Positions 1 through 7,859 of a stretch of 32,207 nt of DNA are shown here, piece by piece. Source of the stretch: Elusimicrobia bacterium ADurb.Bin231 (GTDB lineage: Bacteria; Elusimicrobiota; UBA8919; MWCF01); assembly GCA_002069855.1 (NCBI GenBank), contig MWCF01000027.1, positions 1-32,207 on the forward strand, read 5' to 3'. Both the position numbers and the translations under genes were made by a program. The notes under the pieces were generated by a model that was not told where the DNA came from, did no database searches, and saw nothing but the letters and a program-made list of their open reading frames with translations. Position 1 is the stretch's first letter. Every line of letters starts with the position of its first letter.

Positions 1-435
1 CTGCTGCTCCCCGTCTTTGATTATTTTTCGCTCTTTCAATAAATTCAATATCTCTTCTTCAAACTTTTTGAAATATTCCACACCAAGCCGCTTCCTCATC
101 CTCGTTAATGTCGAGGAATCTATCTCTTTCTCACTCACGAACTGATCATAACCGCAAAAATATTGGACATATGGATTCTCTAAAAAATATTCTACCACTT
201 CTTTGTCGCTTAACACCGTCTGATGTTTCACTATCATTAACCCGTTGATTAACTGGCTGTCTTTACCGGGCCTGCCCAATTCAGAAAAATATTTCCTGTA
301 AATATCTTCCATCTCTTCCCACGGTATCAGGTCATGTAATTTCATCCAGCGGTTCTCGGAATTTAACTTCCCGCCGAACGGCATCATTTCCGTAAATAAG
401 TCTCCGGTTCTGCGATCTTTGCTTTTATAGGACAT
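1..435 (-). CDS. IS5-like transposase, N-terminal part (cut by window edge)
   Basis: An open frame of 145 codons runs from an ATG at 435 to the left edge with no stop, so the protein is incomplete here. It begins MSYKSKDRRTGDLF and contains the stretch ENRWMKLHDLIPWEEME, then GRPGKDSQLINGLMIVKH, a segment like the DUF772 domain at the N-terminus of IS5/IS1182-type transposases, followed by SSTLTRMRKRLG, a motif also typical of that group. The DDE catalytic domain would lie beyond the window. A good ribosome site (GGAGG, six bases before ATG) and a consensus-like promoter at 525-553 precede it, so it looks potentially active rather than decayed. The outer end of the element and its terminal repeats cannot be fixed because only one side is visible. 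Family placement is from motif memory. Confidence 0.75.
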   Translation of the reverse strand, partial: MSYKSKDRRTGDLFTEMMPFGGKLNSENRWMKLHDLIPWEEMEDIYRKYFSELGRPGKDSQLINGLMIVKHQTVLSDKEVVEYFLENPYVQYFCGYDQFVSEKEIDSSTLTRMRKRLGVEYFKKFEEEILNLLKERKIIKDGEQQ

Positions 436-457
436 TTCTTGCCTCCGCCAACTTTCC

Positions 458-503
458 AAACTGCAAGGGTTTTTGACGCTTTTCTTCGTTTTCCTTGCAG
501 TTT
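458..503. repeat. 11-bp perfect inverted repeat in transposase leader
   Basis: AAACTGCAAGG (458-468) and CCTTGCAGTTT (493-503) are perfect inverse complements separated by 24 bases. They lie between the putative transposase promoter (525-553, minus strand) and its ribosome site, so the transcript would carry a hairpin in its 5' leader. Each arm is also followed or preceded by a TTTTGACG direct repeat. It may limit transposase expression or mark an end of the element; the sequence does not decide between these. Confidence 0.6.
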
Positions 504-524
504 TGACGTTATTTTCTATGCCCT

Positions 525-553
525 ATTATACCTTTTCTTCGTCTTTATTTCAA
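525..553 (-). promoter_or_regulatory. Putative sigma-70-like promoter of the transposase gene
   Basis: On the minus strand TTGAAA (548-553) and TATAAT (525-530) are separated by 17 bases, close to the vegetative consensus. Transcription would begin near 518 and run through the inverted repeat at 458-503 to the ATG at 435. Confidence 0.55.
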
Positions 554-622
554 TAAACTTTGGCTTTTCTCAGTGAACCCTAAATACCAATATTTTTTCT
601 CCTGCAGATGCCGATTTCTTCT

Positions 623-1447
623 TCATATTCTTCTTACCATCCCAAATCCGGCGGAGTTGAGTTCGCCGAAGCCGCATTCGTAGCCGAATTTTATAAGTTC
701 TTGCGAGCCGGTTACTGTAAACGGGCACATTATTGCCGGAATTTTTATGTCTACTGTCTTACCACGAGATTCTTCGCTGCGCCCAGAATGATGAATGCTT
801 GGCAAAGAATGACTATTTGAAAATATAGATTTAATATAATGCATTAAAACCTGCGCTTTTGGCGATTTTATGTAAACATTGTCAAATTCAATTTTTAGTT
901 TGGTATCTTTGGGTTCTTTTCCAAAAAATGTTGTGTATTTATTGATTAGATTCTGTCTGATTTTTTCAGATATTTCTGATAGGTTATCATTCGGTTTATA
1001 GTAATATTTTGCCAGTTTGCCGTTATACTCTTTTTTGGTTGTTATTACAAGCGGAGAAAGACAGGAAAATTTGAGATTCTTCGCTTCAATCAGAATGACA
1101 TCTGGCAAAGTCTCTGTCTGGGTTATTGGGAAAGTGTATTGTCCAATTCGCAATCCGCCGAGTTCCAATAACCCGTTTACTAAGTTTTGAACGAATTCGT
1201 TCCATGGGGAGGATATATACCAGAAGAATTCAGGAGAGAGAATTTTTATTGAGGAATTGATTATTTTTTTTCGCGGGAACTGCAGCCACGAGAAGGTGAA
1301 AAATTTGAAATTTTTACTTTCATGCAGGTCTGACGAAAATTTTATATCAGCGGTTGCCAGATAGTTGTATATCGCGGATGATAAAAAATGCTGATAATTT
1401 ATCGGTACTGTTTGCTGTTGTGCTTGGAGCTTAAGTTTCAGTTGCAT
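623..1447 (-). CDS. cas6: CRISPR-associated endoribonuclease Cas6
   Basis: Cas6 cuts the repeat stems of precursor CRISPR RNA to make guide RNAs. The 274-residue protein shows the expected features: an N-terminal NYQHFLSSAIYNYL segment, LHESKNFKFFTFSWL at about residues 41-55 whose His42 matches the usual catalytic histidine position, and the C-terminal glycine-rich loop GFGELNSAGFGMV (259-271), the family hallmark. A ribosome site (AGGAG) precedes the ATG and a promoter lies at 1477-1504. No other cas gene and no array is visible in the window; neighbours are a transposase gene downstream and a pilin upstream, all on the same strand. Residues about 212-233 are encoded by a dispersed repeat inserted in frame; without it the protein would be about 252 residues. 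Whether it serves a distant CRISPR locus is unknown. Confidence 0.85.
   Translation of the reverse strand: MQLKLKLQAQQQTVPINYQHFLSSAIYNYLATADIKFSSDLHESKNFKFFTFSWLQFPRKKIINSSIKILSPEFFWYISSPWNEFVQNLVNGLLELGGLRIGQYTFPITQTETLPDVILIEAKNLKFSCLSPLVITTKKEYNGKLAKYYYKPNDNLSEISEKIRQNLINKYTTFFGKEPKDTKLKIEFDNVYIKSPKAQVLMHYIKSIFSNSHSLPSIHHSGRSEESRGKTVDIKIPAIMCPFTVTGSQELIKFGYECGFGELNSAGFGMVRRI
765..812. repeat. Copy of dispersed short repeat, in frame inside cas6
   Basis: The plus-strand string GAGATTCTTCGCTGCGCCC followed by AGAATGA matches the core of the repeat units found at 1515-1561 and 2219-2339. In cas6 it is translated as HHSGRSEESRG plus flanking residues. The boundaries are approximate because both sides are diverged. 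Confidence 0.65.
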
Positions 1448-1476
1448 GTTTGCTCCTATTTTAACATTATATTAAA

Positions 1477-1504
1477 ATTATACTCTTTCCGTTCCAAAAT
1501 TCAA
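1477..1504 (-). promoter_or_regulatory. Putative promoter of cas6
   Basis: Minus strand TTGAAT (1499-1504) and TATAAT (1477-1482) with a 16-base spacer. The predicted start near 1470 leaves a leader of about 22 bases containing the AGGAG ribosome site of cas6, suggesting the gene is transcribed independently of the pilin gene. Confidence 0.55.
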
Positions 1505-1514
1505 GAAAATCGCC

Positions 1515-1561
1515 GAACGAAATTCTTCATTTCGCTTTGCTACGCTAAGAATAACTGTGAC
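1515..1561. repeat. Copy of dispersed short repeat upstream of cas6
   Basis: The stretch GAAATTCTTCATTTCGCTTT-GCTACGCTAAGAATAAC matches the repeat core seen at 765-812 and 2219-2339 (an ATTCTTC half, a GCTACGC centre and an AGAATGAC-like half). It fills the gap between the pilin stop and the cas6 promoter. Confidence 0.55.
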
Positions 1562-1568
1562 TAATTGC

Positions 1569-2102
1569 TCACCAGCCGGAAATGTAAGAGTCATTAATAT
1601 CCTTATGCCAGCATTCTACGAATATATGCCCAAATTTTGTATCGTCTCCGTTGCCTATATATGCCCATTCTCCGTCGCAGGTTACATCAAGTTGCGCGAA
1701 GGTAGAGTATTCGTCCACAGTATCTGTTTTATTGTGATGCGGAGGCACATGGCAGACAGGCCATCTATTTACATATTTAGGTATTAGAGTGTTTTGAAGA
1801 TATGTAATATTTGCCGTATATAGAGCCGTTGGTTCCATTGCTTTGGCGCTTTCGGTATTTGCCGGATAAGTCCCTTCGTTTTCAGAATAGTATATGGAAA
1901 TCGCGCTGCGAAGTGTTGCGAGGTTGCCTTTTGTGGCTGCTTCTGTGGACTTTCTTGTCATATTGATAAATTTCGGTATTGCTATTGCTGATAAGATGCC
2001 GATTACAGTAACCACTATCATAAGTTCAATGAGAGTGAACCCTGCTTTTATGCGCCAGTTTGCGGAAGGACAATTTTTTTTCGTATCTTTTTTGTTGTTC
2101 AT
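1569..2102 (-). CDS. Type IV pilin / type II secretion pseudopilin-like protein
   Basis: The protein has a class III prepilin signal: a basic leader ending in KAG, then FTLIELMIVVTVIGILSAIAIPKF, with Glu at mature position 5, the standard N-terminal helix of pilins and pseudopilins. After the prepilin peptidase cut it would be inserted in the inner membrane and assembled into a pilus or secretion pseudopilus. The body is about 130 residues, has four Cys-containing segments and ends in ISGW. I chose the ATG at 2102 because it gives a normal 21-residue leader; the frame is open up to a TTG at 2141 and neither start has a clear ribosome site. No pilus assembly genes are adjacent, so it is an isolated pilin gene. 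The split between pilin and pseudopilin roles cannot be made from sequence alone. Confidence 0.85.
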   Translation of the reverse strand: MNNKKDTKKNCPSANWRIKAGFTLIELMIVVTVIGILSAIAIPKFINMTRKSTEAATKGNLATLRSAISIYYSENEGTYPANTESAKAMEPTALYTANITYLQNTLIPKYVNRWPVCHVPPHHNKTDTVDEYSTFAQLDVTCDGEWAYIGNGDDTKFGHIFVECWHKDINDSYISGW

Positions 2103-2147
2103 TAGTTTTAAGAGATGCCGATTTTGCCTATGGTAAAGCAATTATTT

Positions 2148-2339
2148 GTCACACTGAGTGTAACGAAGTATTTCCTGCTTTGTTTTTCTTCTTCGTATGA
2201 CATTATTAACGGCAACGACGAGATTGCTTCGTCGCTACGCTCCTCGCAATGACAAGCAAGACGAGATTCTTCATTCCGCTTTGCTACATCCAGAATGACA
2301 GGCCGAAACGTTCGCTGCGCTACGTTCAGAATGACTGCG
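2148..2339. repeat. Cluster of degenerate dispersed palindromic repeats
   Basis: The gap between the pilin and the glycosyltransferase gene (2142-2455, about 310 bases) holds at least four units. One (2148-2175, GTCACACTGAGTGTAACGAA) is in reverse orientation; three run forward at 2219-2254, 2262-2302 and 2304-2339, each with the form CGAGATTCTTC / GCTNCGCT / AGAATGACA. Two arms of a unit are roughly inverse complements, so each can fold. Spacing is irregular and units differ by several bases, unlike a CRISPR array. The remainder, 2340-2455, is AT-rich and shows nothing else. Confidence 0.6.
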
Positions 2340-2455
2340 CAACGCCGCGCCGGAATAACGAATCCGAATTGGGTTTACATTTCAAAGTATTATACAATTT
2401 GCTGCGGACAAAAGCAAACAAAATAGCTTTTTTCCAAAAATAATATTTTTATAAT

Positions 2456-4423
2456 TTAACTTGTTACCTGGAGAGATTCTTTTATGATTAAATCTTTATT
2501 CTTTTGTCCTGCAGATTGTATTTTGTAAAGAATAGTTCCGTCGTGAGAAAATAATTCCGTCATATACAGTTTTTTAAATTCCGCGTAATTATGTAATGCC
2601 TCTTTTTTTATGTACGGATAAAGATAAATTTCAGCCACCTGCTCTCCTATTAGAAAATGCGTGATTTGTTGACCATAGAACCATAGTAAAATATCTTCAG
2701 GCCTGCCTGCTTCGGAAATAGTTTTCAAAAAACTCCATTCTTCGAATACGCTTTCTTGAAAAAACGGTTTTTTACAATAATATCCCACTGCTCCTATATA
2801 AACCATATATGTTTTTGAGTCATCTCGCAGGTTTTTATTGATAAACGCGATGGAGGTATAGTTTTTTATATGTTTTGCGCGGTATTCTTCCTCTGAGATT
2901 TTTCCTGCGTAGTATTTTAACGTTTCGTTTTTGTGAAAATATTTTAATGCGTATGCCGAATTGAAGGATATACATAATAATAACAGAATAGGCAATATTG
3001 TTTTTCCGGTTTTTAATTTGTTAAAACAGAAATCAAGTCCGTATCCGAGACACACTGAAAATGCAGCCATAAACGGTAAAAGAAACCGCGCCTGCTGGCT
3101 GGAAAATGCCCACATCGCGAAAAATGCCGCTGAATAGAGAAACAAAAATTTTATCTTTTTATCGCGGCCGGCTGAAAATAGTATAAGCGGCAAAAATAAT
3201 GTGAAAACAGGGCCTATCCCGCCGTCAAATGGCGCTCCTTCTTTTGATTTTAAGACAAGATTGAAAGGCAAAGAAAGAATTGCTGCAGGCGACTTGCCGA
3301 GTCCGTAAGAATCAGACAGCATTACAGAGTACAGGTTTGCTCTTTCAACGTCCCAGTGCGCGCCTCCGAACAATGAATATAGAAATGGGTATAAGGGATT
3401 ACCTGTGAGTATAATATTGCGCGTCAGCCATGGGATTGCAGGTATTATTGCTGCTGCGAGAAAGATTACGTATTTTTTCTTGAAAGACAAAGATGTTTCT
3501 TTCTCAGCGAACAAAAGGTATATAAATAGTATCAGTATTGTATAAAGAGCCAGATATTTTATGGAAAGAGCAATTCCGCACATAGTGCCTGCGATTATAA
3601 GAGCGCCTGTGTCTTTTTTGTCCACAAAAAGCGAAAAATATCTTAATGCGAGTATGGTATAGAAACATAATGCCAGATCTACATACGCCCATGATGAGAT
3701 TCTGCTGGCTACAGGAACCGAATAAAACGCGATAGCGCAGAGCAAAGCTATGGTTCCGCCGGCAAAACGTTTAATCATTAAAAAAATTACTGCTGCTGTA
3801 AGCAGTCCAAAATAGAAATGCAACAATTTGGCTGCATTGTCATTGGAAAATAAAAGTCCGAAAGTATATAGCATTTCAGTTGTTTGCGGAAAAAAAGAAA
3901 AGAAGTTTTCCGGTTCCGGCCGCACAAAGCCGGTTTTCACATAATCTGCGGGTAATTTTAAATGATATTTCAGCGCGTCCCGTTCGGTAGGTGGCAGAGT
4001 GCAATTTATTAAGTTCAATAATAGCAGAGCGAAGGATAGAATAGAAGCGACAGTAAGTATTGTGTTCCTGCATACACTTTTGCGCGCGGCAAATATTTTT
4101 CCAATAAAATATTTTGTCTCGCTATATGTTTCCAGCCACTCTTTTCGTAAAAACAAAGCAGGAAGAACGCCGAATAATCCGAGAAAAACAATTTTATTTA
4201 TTCCGCCGAATACTCCGGCCAGAAAGATTAGTAGAGAAATTAAAAAAAAGCCTATTGCCTGAAAAAGGATATATTCTTCTGCAGAGTTCCTATGTGTGGA
4301 TATATCAGGGGAACTTAGTTTTACTAATTTTAAGAACCCTTTACCTGTTGCCGAAGATAAAAGTATCAGGTATATCACAGCTGCCGCTGCGCCGCAAAAG
4401 CGAAAGAGATTTATATGGCTCAT
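2456..4423 (-). CDS. GT-C type membrane glycosyltransferase (GT39/GT83-like)
   Basis: A 655-residue polytopic membrane protein, with roughly a dozen hydrophobic segments over its first 500 residues and a soluble C-terminal part. Early in the protein the sequence PPTERDALKYHLKLPADYVKTG matches the first extracytoplasmic loop of dolichyl- or undecaprenyl-phosphate sugar transferases, where an acidic residue acts in catalysis. It would move a sugar from a lipid carrier onto a protein or glycan outside the cytoplasm; donor and acceptor cannot be read from the sequence. Its ATG overlaps the stop of the small membrane protein upstream (ATGA at 4420-4423), implying translational coupling and a shared transcript with rtcB and the antiporter. 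Confidence 0.7.
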   Translation of the reverse strand: MSHINLFRFCGAAAAVIYLILLSSATGKGFLKLVKLSSPDISTHRNSAEEYILFQAIGFFLISLLIFLAGVFGGINKIVFLGLFGVLPALFLRKEWLETYSETKYFIGKIFAARKSVCRNTILTVASILSFALLLLNLINCTLPPTERDALKYHLKLPADYVKTGFVRPEPENFFSFFPQTTEMLYTFGLLFSNDNAAKLLHFYFGLLTAAVIFLMIKRFAGGTIALLCAIAFYSVPVASRISSWAYVDLALCFYTILALRYFSLFVDKKDTGALIIAGTMCGIALSIKYLALYTILILFIYLLFAEKETSLSFKKKYVIFLAAAIIPAIPWLTRNIILTGNPLYPFLYSLFGGAHWDVERANLYSVMLSDSYGLGKSPAAILSLPFNLVLKSKEGAPFDGGIGPVFTLFLPLILFSAGRDKKIKFLFLYSAAFFAMWAFSSQQARFLLPFMAAFSVCLGYGLDFCFNKLKTGKTILPILLLLCISFNSAYALKYFHKNETLKYYAGKISEEEYRAKHIKNYTSIAFINKNLRDDSKTYMVYIGAVGYYCKKPFFQESVFEEWSFLKTISEAGRPEDILLWFYGQQITHFLIGEQVAEIYLYPYIKKEALHNYAEFKKLYMTELFSHDGTILYKIQSAGQKNKDLIIKESLQVTS

Positions 4424-4680
4424 TTTTGTTGTATCTCTTTATCAACTTTCTCGTCAATAGTTTTATACGACCATTTAAGAAACTTTATGAATAAATAAAT
4501 GCCGAACAAAAATCCGAAGATTTTCATTCCTGCGAAAATGACTGATGCCTTTTCCGTTATAGGAGTATCCCCGTATTTATTGATATAATATATGCCGAGC
4601 ATCCACAGTAATGAAAACATAAATATCATTAGAATTATAGGCATATCCTTTTTGATGATTTTATTGATATTTAATCGCAT
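4420..4680 (-). CDS. Small two-helix membrane protein, function unknown
   Basis: An 86-residue protein with two strongly hydrophobic segments (about residues 14-33 and 46-68) and a charged C-terminus KTIDEKVDKEIQQK. I do not recognise a family. It sits 3 bases downstream of rtcB and overlaps the glycosyltransferase start by 4 bases (ATGA), so it is almost certainly part of that transcript and may be an accessory subunit of the membrane glycosyltransferase; that role is inference from position only. Confidence 0.6.
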   Translation of the reverse strand: MRLNINKIIKKDMPIILMIFMFSLLWMLGIYYINKYGDTPITEKASVIFAGMKIFGFLFGIYLFIKFLKWSYKTIDEKVDKEIQQK

Positions 4681-4683
4681 AGA

Positions 4684-6078
4684 TTATCCCTTGATTACTC
4701 CTATAGGCGTCATTTTCGCCACTTTTTTTGCCAATCCTGCGCTGTGGCACACATTGACCACGGATTGAACGTCTTTATATGCATCCGGGGCTTCTTCTGC
4801 AAGAGTTTTGTATGATCTTGCCTGTACTGTAATACCTTTGCTGTCCAGTTTGCGGACGACTTCCGCCCCGCTTTCATTTTTCAATGCTTTTGCCCGGGAC
4901 ATTACTCTTCCGGCGCCATGGCATGCTGAGCCCCATGTTTCAGTCATTGCGGATTCAGCGCCTACAAGAAGATAACTTGATGTTCCCATTGTGCCAGGTA
5001 TCAAAACAGGTATGTCCGGGAAAGAGCGGGTCGCACCTTTTCTGTGTATGAATACTGTTTTGTCGGCATGTTTTTCAAATTTTCCTATGTTGTGGGCTAT
5101 GTCGTATACGGTTTTTATGCCGAGTTCTTTTACGGTTTTGCCTAATGTTTTGACGAATGTTTCAGTTACCCAGTGAGCAATTATTTGCCTGTTTGCCCAT
5201 GCGTAATTAGCTGCTGCTGACATAGCGGAGAAATACCTTTTCCCTTCTTCGGAAGAAACAGGCGCACACGCGAGCTGTTTATCCGGCAATTCTATAGAGT
5301 ATTTCCTTGCTGCTGCCAGCATTGTTTTTGTGTAATCGTCGCATACCTGGTAACCCAACCCTCTGCTGCCGGTGTGTACCATTATGGTAATTTGGCCCGG
5401 AAAGATTCCGAATTCCGCGGCCCAAGAGTCATCAAATATTTCAACGACTTTTTGGATTTCAAGAAAATGGTTGCCTGCTCCAAGCGTGCCCAATTGTCCT
5501 TTGCCGCGTTCAATAGCCCTGTTGGAAACATTTGAAAAATCCGCTTCAGAAAGACGTCCCGCCTCTTCTATATGCGCTATGTCTTCTATGCTTCCGAACC
5601 CGTTTTCTATTGCCCATAGCGCGCCTTTTTCCAGCACCTTTTTTACATTGCCTGAAGAAAGGTTGATCTTTCCGGTTGAGCCGACTCCTGAGGGTATGTT
5701 CACAAAAAGTCCTGCTATAAGCTTTTTCAGGCTGCTTTCAATATCTTTTTCCGTGAGTTCTGTGCGGATTAATCTAACGCCGCAGTTTATATCAAAACCA
5801 ATTCCTCCGGGAGAGATTATGCCTTTTTCTATATCAAATGCCACCACACCTCCTATAGGGAATCCGTATCCCCAGTGAATATCCGGCATAGCCAGAGATT
5901 TGCCCAATATTCCGGGCAGAGATGCGACATTTGCAACCTGCTGGCACACATTATCGGAGCATATCTGTTCCAGCATATCTTCGGAAGCGAATATAAGTCC
6001 GGGCACGCGCATAGCGGAAGTTTTTTCAAGCTCCCATCTGTAATCATCGATTTTTTTTAATGGATATTGTAGCGACAT
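4684..6078 (-). CDS. rtcB: RNA-splicing ligase RtcB
   Basis: RtcB joins RNA ends with 2',3'-cyclic phosphate (or 3'-phosphate) to 5'-hydroxyl, using Mn2+ and GTP, in tRNA splicing or RNA repair. All key residues are visible: Asp96 and Cys99 in GFDINCGVR, His204 in GAGNHFLE, His235 in MVHTGSRGLG, His329 in YDIAHN (metal ligands), and His387 in ACHGAGRVMSR, the residue that is guanylylated. The length, 464 residues, is slightly below the usual 480. There is no archease or RtcA gene beside it, and it lies between a cation antiporter gene (44 bases upstream) and a small membrane protein (3 bases downstream), so co-transcription with envelope functions is likely but the reason is unclear. No strong ribosome site precedes the ATG. 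Confidence 0.95.
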   Translation of the reverse strand: MSLQYPLKKIDDYRWELEKTSAMRVPGLIFASEDMLEQICSDNVCQQVANVASLPGILGKSLAMPDIHWGYGFPIGGVVAFDIEKGIISPGGIGFDINCGVRLIRTELTEKDIESSLKKLIAGLFVNIPSGVGSTGKINLSSGNVKKVLEKGALWAIENGFGSIEDIAHIEEAGRLSEADFSNVSNRAIERGKGQLGTLGAGNHFLEIQKVVEIFDDSWAAEFGIFPGQITIMVHTGSRGLGYQVCDDYTKTMLAAARKYSIELPDKQLACAPVSSEEGKRYFSAMSAAANYAWANRQIIAHWVTETFVKTLGKTVKELGIKTVYDIAHNIGKFEKHADKTVFIHRKGATRSFPDIPVLIPGTMGTSSYLLVGAESAMTETWGSACHGAGRVMSRAKALKNESGAEVVRKLDSKGITVQARSYKTLAEEAPDAYKDVQSVVNVCHSAGLAKKVAKMTPIGVIKG

Positions 6079-6122
6079 AATAGTTTATTATCCGTCCCGG
6101 CTGCTGCAGCAGAAAGAAATTC

Positions 6123-7343
6123 TCAACAGTTTCCGCCGGTTATATCTTTGTTTTCCGGTTTTGTTTCGAAGCGCGTTATTTCGCCCACTTTTTCCAATGC
6201 TATTTTAGTGCATACAGGTCCGACAATTTCGTATATGATTGTTGTGGCAAGGATAGTTGTAAAAATAACAGGTCCGGCCTGCGGGAAATCTGAACGAACT
6301 ACCAGAGCGCATCCGAGCGCAACACCTGCCTGAGGTACCAATCCAAGACCTATATATTTCTTGATATTATCCGGCGCACCTGATATATGTCCTCCTAAAT
6401 AACTGCCCAATGCTTTTCCGATGACCCTATAGATGATATATGCCACCCCTGTGATTCCGATATTTTTCAGCAACCCGATTTCCATATTCGCGCCCGCAAG
6501 AACGAAGAACAGCATATAGAGAGGAGGATCCACAGTGGATATAACATCGTAAAATTTAAAACTCTCGTGGTCTATGTTTACAAGCACCGCTCCGAAAAAC
6601 ATATTTGCTAGCAAAACGGAAAAATTAAATCCTATAGCGAGACCCGCGTTGAAAAATACGAATCCGATGCTGTAAATCAAGAATTCCGTTCTTGATTTTA
6701 TGAATCGTTTGGCTTTTGTCATTAACAGAGCTGTTAAACTGCCCAGTATGAATGCCCCGAATATCTCCGCCCCTGCCGAGAGAATAACTTTTATATAAAA
6801 AAGGTTGGATACCGTCTGCCTTACATATATTGCTTTTGATAATGCGAGAGATATGGCAAAGATGATAAGGCACCAAGCGTCGTCTATAGCCACAACCCCA
6901 AGCAGTGTGTTTGTAAAATTTCCTTTTGCTTTGTATTCCCGTATGATCATTACAGTGGCCGCTGGAGCTGTGGCTGCTGAAATCGCGCCGAAAAGTATTG
7001 CGATATGAAAAGGTTTTTTTAACGCGAGAAATATAAGTGTTACGAGTATCCACGCTCCCATGGCTTCAAGTATGGAAATCCACAGCACAGATGAGCCGAT
7101 TTTTCTGAAACTTTCAAAAGAAAAATTTCTGCCTATACTGAACGCTATAAATCCGAGCACAACATTTGATATCAATCCCGACGCTGCGAGTATGCTGCCG
7201 GATACAACATTTAAAAATGATCCTCCGAGAATAACTCCGAGCAGTAAATAGGCAGTTACAGCCGGAAGATGTATTTTGTTTAGAATCCTTGCTGCCAAAA
7301 CGCTTGCCAAAAAAATGACTCCTACCGAAAGTATGGTGTTCAT
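6123..7343 (-). CDS. CPA2-family cation/proton antiporter
   Basis: A 406-residue inner-membrane protein with about 12 hydrophobic helices, beginning MNTILSVGVIFLASVLAARIL. It has the family pattern of Kef/NapA-type exchangers: HLPAVTAYLLLGVILGG in helix 2, and VVAIDDAWCLI near residue 150, where the paired Asp residues form the ion-binding site of electrogenic Na+/H+ exchangers. There is no RCK/TrkA nucleotide-binding domain at the C-terminus, which ends in a short hydrophilic tail. The CBS-domain protein gene lies only 14 bases upstream and could provide the regulatory part. Na+ versus K+ specificity cannot be decided, though the DD pair favours Na+/H+ exchange. Confidence 0.85.
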   Translation of the reverse strand: MNTILSVGVIFLASVLAARILNKIHLPAVTAYLLLGVILGGSFLNVVSGSILAASGLISNVVLGFIAFSIGRNFSFESFRKIGSSVLWISILEAMGAWILVTLIFLALKKPFHIAILFGAISAATAPAATVMIIREYKAKGNFTNTLLGVVAIDDAWCLIIFAISLALSKAIYVRQTVSNLFYIKVILSAGAEIFGAFILGSLTALLMTKAKRFIKSRTEFLIYSIGFVFFNAGLAIGFNFSVLLANMFFGAVLVNIDHESFKFYDVISTVDPPLYMLFFVLAGANMEIGLLKNIGITGVAYIIYRVIGKALGSYLGGHISGAPDNIKKYIGLGLVPQAGVALGCALVVRSDFPQAGPVIFTTILATTIIYEIVGPVCTKIALEKVGEITRFETKPENKDITGGNC

Positions 7344-7357
7344 AATTTTGTTAAAAC

Positions 7358-7825
7358 TTAAATAAGTCCTTTCTGCCTGAAAACAGTTCTGATTATATCA
7401 AAAGTTCCTATCCATCCGACAAGTTGTTTGGTGTCATTCACTATAAGAACTTTATCTATATGATTGACCTGGAGGAATGTGTATGCCTTTTCTACAGATG
7501 TTTCTTCTTTGATTGAAAGAAATTTTGTGTCCATAAGATCATCCGCGATATAAAGATATTTCATTTCCGGGGTTATTTCCAGATCAAAAATATTAACCTC
7601 AGGATGCTCTATAAAGGATATTGATTTGAAGATTTCCATTTTTGTAGGTTCAAAAATTTCTATGATGTTTTTTAAGGAAATAGTGCCTTTTACAATTCCC
7701 GTATCGTCGACTACCGGAATGAGAGGGAAAGTATGGAACTGTTGAAACATATCCAATATTTTCGCGAGTGTCGCGCATGGCTGCACGGTTATGATTTTTT
7801 TACACATTATATCTTTCAGTATCAT
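7358..7825 (-). CDS. Two-CBS-domain protein
   Basis: A 155-residue soluble protein made of two CBS units: one near residues 5-60 (MCKKIITVQPCATLAKIL ... FPLIPVVDDTGIVKGTISL) and one near 98-150 (TKFLSIKEETSVEKAYTFL ... KVLIVNDTKQLVGWIG). Such pairs bind adenine nucleotides and regulate attached or partner proteins. I start it at the ATG at 7825, preceded by AAGGAG at good spacing; the frame extends 26 codons further but without support, and that extension would cover the promoter at 7860-7888. As first gene of the minus-strand operon and direct neighbour of the antiporter, it probably senses nucleotide or energy state for the transporter; this partnership is inferred. Confidence 0.85.
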   Translation of the reverse strand: MILKDIMCKKIITVQPCATLAKILDMFQQFHTFPLIPVVDDTGIVKGTISLKNIIEIFEPTKMEIFKSISFIEHPEVNIFDLEITPEMKYLYIADDLMDTKFLSIKEETSVEKAYTFLQVNHIDKVLIVNDTKQLVGWIGTFDIIRTVFRQKGLI

Positions 7826-7859
7826 AAAATGCTCCTTAAGAAAGTCGCTGGAAAATAAT

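Noticed and set aside
608-820. Plus-strand open frame opposite cas6
   Set aside because: It is the antisense of a gene with clear family motifs and has no coding features of its own.
1557-1787. Plus-strand open frame opposite the pilin gene
   Set aside because: Antisense shadow of the pilin coding sequence.
2219-2339. Possible CRISPR array next to cas6
   Set aside because: Units are diverged, unequally spaced, occur in both orientations and have almost no spacer between them; this is a dispersed-repeat cluster, not an array.
2249-2443. 64-codon open frame on the plus strand
   Set aside because: Consists largely of translated repeat units followed by AT-rich sequence; no ribosome site.
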